Shown in pieces: positions 49,001 through 62,621 of a stretch of DNA of 64,000 bases. Every line of letters starts with the position of its first letter. Position 1 is the stretch's first letter. Origin of the DNA: Mastacembelus armatus. Taxonomy: Eukaryota > Chordata > Actinopteri > Synbranchiformes > Mastacembelidae. A model generated the notes under the pieces. The model ran no database searches. It saw only the letters and a list, made by a program, of their open reading frames with translations, and was not told where the DNA came from. A program made the translations under genes and the position numbers. The stretch covers positions 23,866,197-23,930,196 of the forward strand of contig NC_046646.1 in assembly GCF_900324485.2 (NCBI RefSeq), written 5' to 3'.

Positions 49001-52000
49001 TATACATATAGATTTGCATATAAAAAATATCTAAACATACAGAAACCGTGATAAATGTGATATTTGACATTTAAAATTAAATATACATTTAAAAATAAGA
49101 CAAATCTCACCTTCATCCTGTGGTTGCTGAGGAGAGAGACAAGAAAAAAGAGTTCAAACTTATTTTTGACAAATGGATCATTATAATAAACAGTAGGAAC
49201 TTCATAGTTTAAGTACATTTATGTAATAAAAACTAAATGTGAAGCTGGAATACAATATAAAATCTATGTTCACATTCACTTACCTCTCTTCTTCCATCAA
49301 ACCTATTGAATCAAACCACATACAAAAATCAGGTTATTACCAAATAACTTCATTAAGCTGTTTTATGATGAAGAGTGAACATTTTAATAAACTGGAAACA
49401 TAATTAAGACCACACTAACACAATGAATGTGAATTTAATGTAATATAGCTGAGAGACACCACAACCTGGCTCTGGTTACCTGCAGGCACCAGACGGTGTA
49501 TGGAATATCTTAGTTAATGTACCTTTGTATTTGTGGGGTTTGTCTCTACAATACTGTAAGGTCTGACATTACCTTGTAAAGTGGCTTGGGATGTTTTTGG
49601 TGTTGGTATATTTATTAAATTGGATTAATGAAGTGGCGGGATGAAAAGCTGTGTGTGTTTTACAGCTTTAATAACTGAACGAGTTACGTGCTGACCTGTT
49701 GGGAGAAGGCCGGGCCGAAGAGCTGCTCCTGCTGAGGGAGGAGGATGGAGGAAGAGCTGGAGGTTTGGACCAGCTGGGAGGATCCAGGACGTCCGGCTGA
49801 GGTCTGAACACACAATGTACAAAACACAAAATTGATCATTTATAAAAAGGTTTTTCTGAAAAAAAGTGAGCGGGGTGTTCAGTCAATCAGAAGTTAGAAG
49901 GTACCAATTCAGTTTTTTTTTTCCAGTCTTCCCCCAGTCCACCCTCATCTGAAATGGTATCCTCCAGTTTCTAAGTGCCTGAACACCCCTGATCCATGTA
50001 ATGAACAGTGGGAAGAGCAGGAATAGTTGGAGCAAAAACAGGGCATTTGTCCAGGAGGACTGGATCTGTCCACTTCTGTTATAAACCATGTTAACATAAA
50101 GATTGACAGGTGACAGGCTTTGTGCAAGGTTCACCAAATTAAATTCATGACATTTGATATCAAAGAAAATAACATTTATCTATTTTCATGTTTATCCTTC
50201 TCAAACGATGAAAAAGCAACTGGGACAATAAAATACACATTTATTAGTGAATATACATACTTGTTTATCAACATGTTTATCAAAATTTGGTGACATGTTT
50301 TCTAAAATCTTCATTAAGTTGTGTGTGTACTTACTTCCAAGGTTGTGTGGGTGGCTATAAGGAACAGATAAAAACAACAAAGATCAAAAGTTAAGAAGAT
50401 TAAATATCATGTTTATTAAAGATTTTGTCATGATTTAATGACAATGAAGTTCCCCAAGGTTCTGTTCTGGGCCCCTTTTCTGGGTCGACATTTCCACTGT
50501 GGTGAAATATCAATTCAAATACCTGAATATTAATTCAAATACCCTCTCACCCTGTTTGCTGTAGTTAAATAAAGCCAATATAAAGACACACTCACCCTGT
50601 CAACTGTGTTGCGGTGAGATCCTGTGAAAATAACAGTTTTCAGAGAAGCACATTAAAATTGAGATATTATTTTATATTTTTGTTTGTTACATTATCAGGT
50701 GTTTTTTGTTGTATAAATTATTCAAATAATAATTCTGAAAACAAAATATATGTAAAATAAAATTTTTATGTTTTCTTTTGTTTTTAATAGTAGGTGTTGA
50801 GCCACTAGAGGGTGCTATAAGCTTTTTTATACATTAAAATTAAACATGAACTGAAAACTGAGTTATCAGAGGATCCTTGAACACACAAGAAGTCTTAATT
50901 ACAAAAGCTGTTTTCTACATGGAAAAACATAAATCTTATTTCTTTGTGGATATTTTTTATAGATAAGCGAAACCAAAGGACAGAACTCCAAAGTTGGTTT
51001 TTGGAAAGAGAGGAAAATAAACTTTATTTTATGAAATAAAGAGCCCCAAGGCGGCCCTGGGTTTAGTGTTACCTCCGATGGGGGGTAGGCTGGATCCTGG
51101 ATCTCTGCCTGGTTTGTTGCCACGAAAGATCTGTGGTGGCTCTGGAGTAACTGAACACATCAAATCAACAGTGAACCGGACAACTAGTGAACACAGCATC
51201 CAAACTCAATCATCATTGTTCAATAGCTCAGTCACATATTTCAGGCCTAATCAATGACCAGAGAAGTATTGAGGAACCTGTTTCTCATTTGTTTATTTGT
51301 GGTCAAATTAAAAGTAGCTGCAACCATGAGTTCACTCGTCAAACCAGAGACTGATCTGCAAATGTTTTTATAACTGCAGCCTGAATAAACTGTGATCAGC
51401 TCGTGCAGTTAACCCATGGATTAACTAAGATCTGCAGCCTCTTTTTCCTCTGATTGTTTCAGTGATTTCAACTCAAAAAAGATCAATATTTTCTGGTTGC
51501 AGTTTCTCAAATATACAGATTTGCCTGGTCTTTCTCATATGTAATAGCAAATCAAATATGTTTCAGTTTTAGGCTTGAACAAAAGACAGTTTAAGGATGA
51601 TAATTTGGGTTCTGGGAATTTACCAATGAGAAGTCTTGGAGGATTAATCCAATAATAATAACAATAATTCTAATTATCAGATGCAGCTCTAATTAAAAAC
51701 TGTGATACTGAAGGAAACTTAAAAACAACAGCATTCTCCAGAACCAGGAGTTAAGCCGCCACCTCCCCTTGTGATGTTCTGTCTAAATGGACTTTCTGGG
51801 CCCTGGTACTGTTGGTTTTCAGGGTGTCTGTTAAGATGCTACAGGTTACTTACATTTCCCTGCTGGTCGTCCACCAAAGTGTGGCGATGGGTCTCTCCTG
51901 GAAGGCATCTCCCCTGACTACAAACACACATGCAAGCATGAAACTCTGCATGCTGCTAACTTGAGGTGGAAACGAGTCAGTTTAAATACACAGTCTGAGT

Positions 52001-55000
52001 AAAAATTAGTTCAGGTCCGACTCACCATCCGTGAAGACGGAGTGGGCAGGGTGGAGACTTGGGGACGGGGACACAGGGTGGGAGGGTGTCCTCTGGGAGG
52101 CGCCTGTTTATCTGCACACACATGGGTTGTGTTATTGTTTACACTTTGGGTCAGACCCAGAAACAGGTGTTTGAAAGGATTCATGTGACAATCTGGTTTG
52201 AGTCTTTGTTTTCTAAATACAACATTTAAGGGGCCCAGAATCTCTTGTGGCACCCCAGCTGATATCTAATTTTCTTAATGTGGGCACCTATGTAATCGCC
52301 ATCTCCAATTGGCAGGGTGGGGCACAGCTTGTGAGTAAGGTCCTCCGGCGGTTCAGAGGGAGGTGGCTCGTAATCATTACCATCCACATCGTCATTCGGG
52401 GACTCATAGTCTCCCCCGCTGCCCTCGTCATCCCCACTGCACGGACTCTCATAGTCGTCCTCAAACTCGTCCTGATAAGGTGAAGCAAAGACAGAGAAAG
52501 GATTGAAAGACTCAACGGGATCAAAGGCAGGGAGCCCCAACACTGCAGCCAGTCTTCATGCTGGCACCTGGTTTCCATTTAGTTTTTGGTCCTGATTTCA
52601 AAGTGGGACTGTGGAAGTACAAACCCAGAATGGGGAATCCATGGTTGACCCTGCATTATGTGGCACTAGAGAATAGTATTGAAGTCAAGCCCCTAGAAAA
52701 GATGCTTTGAAGGACTTTTGGCCTTGTGGCTAAACCATGTTACTACATCTTTAGAGTTCCTCAAGTTGTGCACACTGACCCAGAAAAAACTTTTCCCAGT
52801 GAGAACCAATTGAAAAGGAGCAGCTCAAAAATGGTAATTACATTTTTCTGAGCGCCACAAACATGTGAACTTACTTTTTTAATCAGAATTTGATCCATTG
52901 GCTTCAAAATCACTTGGAAAGTCTAGCCTAAAACTGTAGGATATTTTGATGCTCTCTGGGCCTAAACACACAGAAACATGCAGAATTTTTTGTGCACCAC
53001 TGAGCAACGTTCATAGGACTAAACGTGGTGACATCTGGTATCCTGTTCTCTTTGATATATCCACAATGTTTGCAGCTCATCAGTAGGTACAGGCCCAGCC
53101 CTGCTTAGCTTCAGGCACTCGCAGACCCAAACATGCAGATACAAACAATTACAAAATAAATAGCCTTGTTGGTTTGTCTTAATGAATGTGCAGATGTCAG
53201 TTAGAGAAAACAGGCAGAAATACTGATCCGCTGGCAGTAGTTATTATTGTCTGGACAGTACCTGACATTATCTGTGCAAATAAAACACCAGAGCTCTTAA
53301 CCTGCGACTGAATGAAAGGAGAACCGACGACTCTCAGACTTACAAACTCGTCTTCATCCCAGCCCTGAGCATCATGGGTGGTGTCTAATGGGAAGAAAGC
53401 AGTAAATAACAAATCAGTAGAAGTAAATAAAAATAACAGACACTCGAAGAAAGCAAAATGAAAAGGCCAAGAAATAAACATACAGCACCAATGTTAAAAA
53501 CTAATTCTACAAAACTGTTGAAAGTGTAGTACATGTACATTTACTATGACTCTTACACTAGAGTAGTATATGATCAAGTTATGATACTTTATGATAGTTA
53601 TGATACTGTTTCATTGTACTTTTACAGAAAGTTTAATAAATAGAATATAAAACATAAGTGTCATAATAAAATATAACATAGTAAAGAACAATATTCATGT
53701 TTTATTGACCCAACTAGAGAAGCTTCATAATGAATCAATGAAAGTAAAATATGGAAAATACGACTTTATTCAGCCTGTAAAACCTAATAACAGCTAATGG
53801 TAGCTAACAGCTAATGCTTGCTAATGCTAACGGTTGTCTGCAGATATCAGGCTGAAGTCAACACAAAAAGAGCAGAGGAACCAGTTTCTAAACATCAACT
53901 AACCATTAAAGTGATGTCAGTCCATGTGTCACTGTGTGGTACAGTTTATTTTTACAATATGCAGATGACACCCTTGTAGTGATGCAGGGTTTTTTATAAC
54001 TGTTTTGCAGACGTAGGCCAGAATATTTGGCTGTGTCACGTTTGAATGATTTTGCATCTGTTAAGGGGGAAAAAACTTTTATAAATTAAAAAAACAACTG
54101 TGACCATGGCCCCCGCTGATGGGATCAAATTATTCTGAGCCTAAACAACCTGGTTCTACTGCCTCTGGCAAAGTCGCATGAGGTCAGCTAAACTCATTTC
54201 TTTGTTAAAATATGAAAGATCACCACCTACCTGGTTCATGATATTTTGGTGTCGTTCTGTGGGGGGAAAACAAAGAGACAGAACATTTGAAATCACATCT
54301 GGTGGGTTTAAAATTATATGTGTTCAAGAACTGGTCTGATGGACCTACTTTTTAGAGAACAGGCCTCCTCTCTTCTCCTCCTTCTTGCTGATTTCAGTAC
54401 TGATCTTAGAGATTATCCTGAGGAGAAATTACAAGTTAAATTAAACCCAACACATCATAGAAATAGTTCTCTGGTGATTCCTCTTGGGTGTAAATATTTG
54501 AGGCTCTAAATGGAGAAAGCCACTTTTCAACTCGTACAAGTAGTTCAAAATCGGCTTGATCAATTCCAATACAAGAAAAATCAATCAGCAATAGAGCTTC
54601 AGCTGATCACGTGTCAGTTTTCATTTTATAGATTTTTAGCTCCACCTGTGACTGCATGAGAAAGTCTTAAATGGATTAAAATAAAGAGAAATAACACTGA
54701 ACCACCCCACATCCTTTAACCTCAGTCTATCTCAGCCCTGATTGGATATTGAATGTACAGATGTGGAATCAGAGACTGCTGTGGTTGGTGTTACAGTAAT
54801 GTTAGTCAGAACTCACGGAGCGTGGAGTTTGGGGAACTTCTGGAGGTCGTTTTCACTCAAATTCTGCAAAAACAGAAACAAGAAATATGAGGACACGATG
54901 TTGTGCAGCATGAGGTCACACCAGGACATTTTACACTCTCACCAAGGCTACGGGTGCAGACCAAGCTCCTTTCTTTCCCTCCTCGTTTCCTTCACTACAT

Positions 55001-56492
55001 CCTACTGTCCTTCTCCACCTCCTCGTTTCCTTCATTACATCCTACTGTCCGTCTCCACCTCCTCGTTTCCTTCATTACATCCTAGTGTCCTCCCCCACCT
55101 CCTCATTTCCTTCATTGCATCCTACTGTCCTTCTCCACCTCCTCGTTTCCTTCATTGCATCCTACTGTCCTTCTCCACCTCCTTGTTTCCTTCATTACAT
55201 CCTACTGTCCGTCTCCACCTCCTCGTTTCCTTCATTACATCCTACTGTCCTTCTCCACCTCCTCGTTTCCTTCATTACATCCTACTGTCCTTCTCCACCT
55301 CCTCGTTTCCTTAATTACATCATACTGTCCGTCCCCACCTCCTCGTTTCCTTCATTACATCCTACTGTCCTTCTCCACCTCCTCGTTTCCTTCATTACAT
55401 CCTACTGCCCTTCTTAGGACTTAAGTCTAAACATTATTCTTAAATCTAAATGTAATTTCAAATGTAAACTGTTTAAATTGGTTTAAATTGGGTTTAAACT
55501 CACCACAAATCTGGAGCCGCTGATACCGTTCTTCAGCACAGTTTTATCGCAGCCGGACAGCTTCATCTGTGAACACAGTTAATTCAGATTTAACTCTGAC
55601 ATTTTACTGTATCTGTTTTCTATGTTGGCGCAAAAACAATGTTTATTTCCATAAATGCAATCATTGACTTTTGACATGGTAGAAAAACAAAAGCTTTAAA
55701 ATGTTTTTCATATAATTTGTTATGAGTTTACTATCACACACTCAAATAACACAGACAATCAATAATCCAAATGTTATTTTTAATATTTTAACAAATGAAA
55801 GTCATTCACCTCAATTATGTTTTTTCACAGACTGATGGTGTGTTTCAAGTCTGTCAGGTGAGGACGTTTTTTTTCCTTTTATTGACGTATGTATTGGTAT
55901 TTGACACCGTACAGGCCTGTATGTAAATGTTGTGTGTTCTACTTATGGTTCACTGAAATTCCTGCCCATGCATAAAAATGTAAAATCAGAGACAGTATTT
56001 TTCCACTGAGTCAACTATAGAATCTACAGCAGCTTATACACTTAATTAGCTGTTAGGACAACAGTCTGTGGTCTTGTTTTTGTGTTTGTAGTTTTGTCAT
56101 TTCAAATCATGGTTTTGGTCCAGGGATTCTCCAGTAATCTATCCATGATGTTAATAAATCAGCCACCTATCACTTGATGTCTCTGGCAGGGGGGCAGCCA
56201 AGGGGGGCCAGACAGGCTGACCAGCACTCTGACCCCACCGCTCAAAATAAAAGTTCATGATGTTGATCTAAATTACGATGACATGTTTTTCTTGTTTCTG
56301 CTGCCCTCACATGGACGGAAACAGAATTTTTGGAGGGTTAACTCAGAGATTTGAGACATTATCATTTTTAAAGTTTCAGTGAAATGACGTCTGCGACCAG
56401 AAAGAAAGTCTCACCCTCTTCAGGTAGTCTGCCAGCTGCTGTGGGCTCCACCCCGACACCTCAGACCTGGATGGCACTCGGTCCGAGCTCAT
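46015..56492 (-). CDS. lcp2: Lymphocyte cytosolic protein 2 (SLP-76 adaptor)
   Basis: 21 coding exons on the minus strand join in frame to 511 aa (human 533): 56492-56415, 55566-55504, 54863-54817, 54417-54349, 54256-54231, 53384-53344, 52471-52288, 52111-52026, 51917-51854, 51150-51073, 50621-50596, 50354-50335, 49803-49696, 49302-49284, 49126-49111, 48769-48682, 48450-48398, 47937-47843, 47618-47544, 47325-47176, 46164-46015. N-terminal SAM domain (SEVSGWSPQQLADYLKR to about residue 85), acidic region with DDYESP (Tyr115), GDYESP (Tyr130) and NDYEPPP (Tyr142), matching human Tyr113/128/145 that recruit VAV, NCK and ITK, then a long Pro-rich region for GADS/PLCG1, and an SH2 domain (about 391-500) with YLVRDS and its phosphotyrosine-binding Arg419. 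Cytosolic scaffold below T-cell and other ITAM receptors. Confidence 0.97.
46205..46990. other. Long last intron of lcp2
   Basis: The intron between 46165 and 47175 contains a repeat-like stretch with GCTAGC/TTAGC-rich words and a 149-codon open frame without family features. I see no gene in it. Confidence 0.4.
47668..47819 (+). repeat. Dispersed repeat, copy 2
   Basis: Second copy of the repeat at 34169-34340, in an lcp2 intron and opposite to that gene's direction. Shares TCAGATCTGCTGTTTGTGTG and CTGAGCTCCTAAACTGCCAC. Confidence 0.65.
50802..50816 (+). promoter_or_regulatory. CTCF-like motif (one mismatch)
   Basis: CCACTAGAGGGTGCT, in an lcp2 intron, matches the CTCF core except for GGT in place of GGC. 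Binding is speculative. Confidence 0.2.
54974..55413. repeat. 40-bp minisatellite in lcp2 intron 2
   Basis: About eleven direct copies of a 40-bp pyrimidine-rich unit containing CCTCGTTTCCTTCATTACAT and CCTACTGTCC, with a few point differences between units. Open frames over it follow from its low stop content and are not genes. Confidence 0.95.
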
Positions 56493-58274
56493 CCTGCGTC
56501 CTCCTTGACTGTCAAAGACACAACGTCCGTCCTGCTGCCGTCACACCCCACACAACTTTCCCTCTAACAGGAATAGGCCACCATCTGACGACCACTACGA
56601 GGTGATTCCTAACTTTTCACCTTCACAGGTACGTCAGGTCTTTGAGAGTTTTGATTTTCCCAGTTCTGCTGCTCGTCCACAGTTCGACCAACTCGCAGGC
56701 CTCAGTCTTCGCCACTGCTTCCTGCGAAGTGTGAAACTTTTCTTAAAGTCTCACCAAAGGTAACTGCCAACTGTCTTCAGAAAGTTTTGCTTCCTCAAAA
56801 ACAGGACTCACGTCTTCCTAGATCTCTGAGCAGCTCTTCAAGTAAAGAAACCAAAGGAAAGAAAATGAAGAGTAGGCAGACATGTCACCATGGACCCAAA
56901 ATGGCTTCCTTCTTTCTTTCTCTCTCTCTTCTGCAGTTTCTGTCTCTCTATCTCTTTGACTCTTTCCTCCCCCTCTCTCTTTTCCTCCCTCTCTCTCTCA
57001 CAGAGGAAGTGACTGTGCATGGGGGGGGTGAAGGTAGCATCCTCCTCCTCCCCACCCCCCTCCCTGTCTGACCACAGAGCGGAACTGACATTGCTGTTGC
57101 TGCACCCACTTGCTGCAGCTCAGTCTCAGAGGAAAAAGCTGTTTTAATGCAAAAAAGATGTTTTCTGGCTGCAGCTTCTCACATGTGAAGATTTGCTGTT
57201 CGTCTTCATCATAACATCAGTTAATGAAACAGGTTTTGGGCTCTAACAATCCAGGCAGGTTACATGTGTCAATTTGGGCTTTAGGTAGTTTTGGAAAATT
57301 AATCAAAAATAATTCTAATCATCGGTTGCAGCCCAAATTAAAATGAGCAGAATTAACTGAGAGCAGCTGCTGTTTGCAGTGAACCCATGGATGCACAGAC
57401 AACTGTCCCTGGATCACTGTGATCCTGAAGGAATCTAAAAAACAGCAGGATTCTCAATGAAGTTCTGCAGCCTCTGTTTCCTCTAATTTCTCAGTGGATT
57501 TGTGAAGTTTTATTGTGGAAGAATATGGGAGAAATGAAGTCCTAAGGATGTGGGGTCACATTGAATCATACCAGTGTGTTTCATATCTCACTGAGTTAGG
57601 ACCAGTTTTCACTCTTCACCCCCCCCCCCTTCAGCTGAACGACAGAGGAGCCTGGTTGGAGCTGCACTAAAACTTGAACTTTCCAGACGTTAATGCACTT
57701 TTTGCATTTTGTGGTTTCATGTGTCAGCTTCTTCTTAGCACTTATTTTAGCTCCTTTTAAAAGCGTCATAGGAAAACCCCTTATGTCCTTCCTCTGCCAG
57801 TTATGGTGGGTGCTTCTGAAAATCACATCATCTCAGGCATAACAGCATGTTCATCACTGAGCTCCAGAGACGGTGGTGCAGAGGAGGCAGCTCTCAGGTG
57901 GAAGTTATAGGCCAGACTTCATCCTGGTGACTCACAAACATGTACATTGGTGGGAGGGGTGCATTCTGGGAATGCACATATAAACATAAATGCTGACAGT
58001 GCAAATAAAATGATGTCAGTTCTGTTTCCCACAGCATCTTAAATAACCCATTATCTGTCTAGACCTAAACTAATTACTGCTCCATAGTTTCATTTTTGAT
58101 GCTCTTCATTCAGATAAAATCATCAAGCACTGTGGTTTTTGAAACTGTTTAGAGTAGTTTGTAGAGAGTTTGGTTCCTTAGTTTAACACAGATGACAATG
58201 ATGCATATGTTAATTTAACACTAACCATAATGACCATAATGTAATGTAGGTGTACATGTTTCTCTCTGGCATTC

Positions 58275-58373
58275 AAGAAGTTAGTGAACACCATGGAGAC
58301 CCAGAATACCCTGGAGAGGTTTCATCTGGCCAGGGAACAACTCGGGGAACATCAGGACGAGCTGGAAATGTTT
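58275..58373 (+). other. Exon-like fragment, unidentified
   Basis: After TCTCTCTGGCATTCAAG the frame reads VNTMETQNTLERFHLAREQ, then LGEHQDELEMF, a heptad-like, charged stretch ending at a GT (AAAT|GTTTGAG). It looks like a coiled-coil exon or a processed relic. I do not recognise it and find no partner exon. Confidence 0.25.
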
Positions 58374-59492
58374 GAGTATCTTTGCATTTGCGTCTTTTGT
58401 GGATTTTTTTTGCCTTAACAGATTTTCTGATTCGGGGGTCCTTAATAGGGGAAAATGAAAATGGGCGGATGGTTTGTGCTGCTGTTGAAACTGAGATCTG
58501 TTTCTGTTATTTTGTCCAATAGCTGAAACATTTTAGTTGTGTGAAAGAATTTTGTGACCTATATTCAACAATATTAGGTTTTCCAGGTGTCAAACCAAAC
58601 TGTGATCAGGAGATTAGCGCTGCAGTTTGGTTGGTGTCTTCAGTCTGGTCATTAATCAGCAAAGTGTTGACAGAAGAAAAACAAACTTCCTCTTTGTCTT
58701 CCTGTTCATCAAACTTGGTCTCATGCTGCTGCACAGAAAAAAAAAACAAAAAAAACACAAGAGCAACTAAAACCCTCCTCGCCACCCAAATATCCCCTGC
58801 CACTTCCCCGTTTCTAGAACCACTGGTATCTTACTTATCAGAAGCACATGAACAAGCCTCAGTGCTGAATTCCAGTGAACTCTTGATACTGTGACACAGG
58901 GTGACAAGCTTTCCTGTCTGAGCACGAGGCCTGAACACATCGATGGAAGCAGCTCAAACTGAAAACGTGGAGGTTTATATTCATCTTTTAGTTCTGGGTT
59001 TTTATCTGATAAAGTCCAAGTCTCTGTAGCGTTAAACTGTTCACGGTTCCAGTTTTTCTCAGTATCGTCAACCAACTAAAAACCTTGGCCCTGATCCTGA
59101 AGAGTCCTTTGATATTATCTGCTCAAACCGAGTCAGATACTTATATTCACCTAAACATTGATTTATTGATTACAGCTGTAGACACTAAATCTAACAGCAA
59201 ATGGTCCTGATTGAAAACCATTCCGATTATTGATCTGCTCTGAATGAAAGCCTAACAAAAAAAACCAAAGACCCACTACAGAAAAGACATTTCACTCTGA
59301 TGGAGGTGTTGAAACTTCAGAAACATTCAGAGCACATATCAGTGTTAGGGTGGAGGATCTTCTCTCACAGATGATCTCTGGCTGAGAAACCAGAAAAGTT
59401 TTATGTTCTGTCATCAAGTTACTGAATTAACAGGTGTATCTGTGTTTTTACCGCTTGTTTTGGTTTCGACTTCCACGCGTCCCTTTAATTAT

Positions 59493-59507
59493 GCTGCCAC
59501 CTGCTGG
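59493..59507 (-). promoter_or_regulatory. CTCF-like motif
   Basis: On the minus strand CCAGCAGGTGGCAGC matches the CTCF core consensus at every position. It points toward the + strand match at 8177-8191. Binding is unproven. Confidence 0.35.
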
Positions 59508-60365
59508 TACAAAAACTGAAGGCAACGAAAGAACCGATCGACTTGATTTTTTGTGGTGTGTTCACTGACACCAATAACGTTGCAGCAGGTGATAATTAGA
59601 AAATAAATTACAGACAAAAAAAAAAAAACTTTATTAAAATCAAATCCACCCCAACATACAATCCCGATACAACAGACAAACCCACGCATGTGGAAAATAA
59701 AAGTAACTACTGTGGCTTCAAGCTTCTTTCCTGATTTTCGGTATAACTCGGCTCTTGATACGTGAAGTACATCGAGTCTTCGTCTCCCTTTAGACAACAG
59801 GTTTGTCAAAGTCTGTTTTCACTAATTAAAATGACATTTTTAATAATATTTGTGTCCAAACTTCAACATTTCTTTCTGTGTGGAGAAATGATGAAACACT
59901 CAAACAGCTGACAGTGTTTCTAATGACAAAAAAAAAAAGAAAAGAAAAAGCAATACTTTTAACCACATGACCTTAAACCAGTCAGTTAACACCCTAAAGG
60001 AAACATCTGCAGTTTTTTGGTCTCATTTTTATCCTCCTGTCCGTCGTCTCTCTCCGTTCTGACAGCTTTCCACTCAGCTGGGTCACATCATGAGTATCTT
60101 CCCTTGTGTCTCTGACAAGAAGCTTCTGAGTTAAATGTCATCAGAACAAACAGAGCGATGAGTAGAACTACCAAAATAAGAGCCTGAACCAGGATGATCA
60201 ATGGGACTGTGGAGTAATGAGCGCAGCCTAGGGCAGAACTCTTCTGTCCTGGGTTTAGAGTCTGGTTCTGGTGTCAAACGCCACCTGACTGATGGTGGGG
60301 TGGGGTGGAGCAAAACCCAGTTTCCTGTCCTGGTGAGAGGTGGTCGTCAGCGTGGAGTCAGTGCA

Positions 60366-62032
60366 TCAGTGACTCTTCTTAGATGAGCCAAAGCCTGAGA
60401 AGCCCATCACCGCTGCCATCTCGTCGTCCTCCTCGAAGTCCACGTCCTCCTCCGCCCGGCGCTTCCTCTCCTTCTGCTTCTCCTTCTTGTAGGCCTTCGC
60501 CTTCTCCTCCTGACAACACACCCACACACATTGTGCTAAAAGTTATGACCTCTGAATACGACTCTGTCACATCTCTGTTGATATAACAGAAGCGTGTTTT
60601 TTCCTGACATTCCTCGAACGTCTCCCTCCTCACCTCCTCCCGCAGCTCCTTCATGCGCTCCTCAAAGTCGTATTCCTTCTGTTTCTCCTCCAGCTTCTTC
60701 TTGTTCACCTCGAAGCGTTTCTTCACCTGGTCCAGAGACGAGCGCTCCACCCGCATCGACATGCCCAGGTTCCTCTGGTCTGCACACGCAGAGACAAACA
60801 AACAAAAACAGACAAACCCACTGAGTCACAGCGTCTACGCAGCGATTCACCCTCAGTCGCTCTGCTGATGTGAACTCACGTTTCTTGCCGTTGATGTGAT
60901 CCAGAAAATTGATGGAGTCTTTCACCACACAGTCGCAGACGTTACAGTAATAACTGAAGGAGAAGACGACAGCCAATCAGAGCATGACAATCTGCCATGA
61001 ACGGCGTCTGACAGCAGCTACATATTTAAAACACGTTTTAGCATTTTCTGACATTCTCTACGTCAAACGACTGAGAATGTTTCAGGCTGGTCTGGTTCAC
61101 GTGTCAGTATCAGGGCGGGAAGCACGAAACGGTGTTTGCAGGTGTGACAATAAAACCCTTCCTACCCGCCCATCTCAGCCTGAGGAGTGGTCTTAGTGAT
61201 GACAATGGTCTTCCCCAGCTTGGACTCCAGGTCCACCTTATAGTCTCTGTGACGCAGGAGGTCCCGCTTGACTGGTGGAGCCGTTTTGCCTGAGACAAAC
61301 AGGATAATAATTCATGGTTATTACTGTTGTGATCAATGATGACCCCAGACTGGGAGGTCTCCCCAAACAAGACGCTCTACAGTGTCTTTTAATCCTCTCA
61401 CCATCTCGCCGCTCTCGGTCTCGCTCCTCAGCCAGGCGTTTCTGAGCGAGGTTTTCATACTCGTCTTTGTCCCACTTCCGGCGGAAATCATTCTTACTGG
61501 ACTGGAGGACCATACAAAAACCAGAGAAGAAACAAAGTCTCAGTTGTCCATGAAAAACAGAAAAGTCCAAATAAATAAATAAATAAAACAAAACAGCAAG
61601 AAAAGTGTAAAAGCGACGTTAAACCTTTGCTATTGTTTTTTTTTCTTTATGTAGTTTCATCCGTGAAGGTTTATTTTGACAGAACAAAGTTTATTTTCTG
61701 ATGTTTTGTGTTTGTTTGTTATTTGAATAAACAAAGTTTATACCGATAAATTGATCATCAGACAGAGCTGCTACTTTATTTCTGCCGATCGACTAATCGA
61801 TTAGTCGCTGCAGCTCAGAAAAGACTGCAGTCTGTGTTAGCAACCGAGCTGACGTTAGCTGCACCGAGCCCCTAAAACTGATCCTGAACCTTTCACCGGA
61901 CTCGGTCTGGTCCGTCAGCAGCTCGGATTAACGGACACGCACAGACTGAACGGAAAGTGACCGAACAACCCGGTGATTTTATGTTTTTACACAAAATACA
62001 AAGCACGAACTTACCCCACTACCAGACGCCAT
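60366..62032 (-). CDS. zmat2: Zinc finger matrin-type protein 2
   Basis: Six exons on the minus strand, 62032-62015, 61501-61402, 61289-61166, 60953-60880, 60779-60634 and 60509-60366, join in frame to 201 aa (human 199). It is the vertebrate counterpart of yeast Snu23, a component of the U4/U6.U5 tri-snRNP and pre-B spliceosome. Recognised by [30 protein letters not shown], the matrin-type C2H2 finger [20 protein letters not shown] (Cys84, Cys87, His100, His106), [20 protein letters not shown] and [20 protein letters not shown]. The first exon encodes only MASGSG, as in other vertebrates. It is divergent from the gene starting at 62622, with about 590 bases between the start codons. Confidence 0.98.
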
Positions 62033-62621
62033 CTTGTTTACCTAGTGACGGAATACGACTGTCGCAAATAGCTTTTTCCTTTCTTCATCTATGACTGTCG
62101 CAAAAAGCTCCTTCTTCTTCTTCTTCTCCTCCTCAAACTGGTGAGAAGCTGCACAGCGCCCCCCCCCCCAACAACCGTAAAAACTAAAAACATGTAAAAA
62201 AACAAAACAAGTAGAAACAGGTGGTAAAAAAACAAAGTGACCGCAAATTGTCTCATTATCCGTCCATGGCTGAATGTATCAATAAAAAAATAAGTAAATG
62301 AATAATGAACTTTTTATTATTATATTATTGTATTAATGTACTTTAGTAAACAAGTCGCAGTTCACTTATTTTATTTTTCACCACTGCTTTGACTTTCTTT
62401 CAAACGCAGTTACTTTGTCTTATTTCACCAACGATCCGTGTACTACTTCCAGGCTGGACCCTTATCACGTAATCCTCACGCCATCGTCTGCCCAGGTGAG
62501 TCCGGAGGCGTCAGCAGCAGCCGGCCCCGCCCCCCTCAGGTGCGTCTCATTAAAAAGCTGTGAAAGCGGAATGATGGCGTCTGTCCGTCTGAAGTAAAGG
62601 CGCCGAGCTTCAACTGGAAAA
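62033..62621. promoter_or_regulatory. Probable bidirectional promoter region, zmat2 / unidentified gene
   Basis: About 590 bases lie between two divergent start codons. It has a C run at 62160-62169 and a GC-rich patch (62500-62560) near the + strand gene, and no clear TATA box on either side. Bidirectional use is inferred from layout only. Confidence 0.45.

Larger units (their letters stand above)
56493..60365. other. Region upstream of lcp2 to the zmat2 3' end
   Basis: No complete gene is seen. 56,493-57,100 is the probable lcp2 promoter and 5' UTR, with polypyrimidine (CT) runs near 56907-57000. 58,275-58,373 contains an exon-like coiled-coil frame, listed separately. The stretch to the right is A/T-rich with A-runs. 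A minus-strand AATAAA at 59630-59635 is the likely zmat2 polyadenylation signal. Confidence 0.5.
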
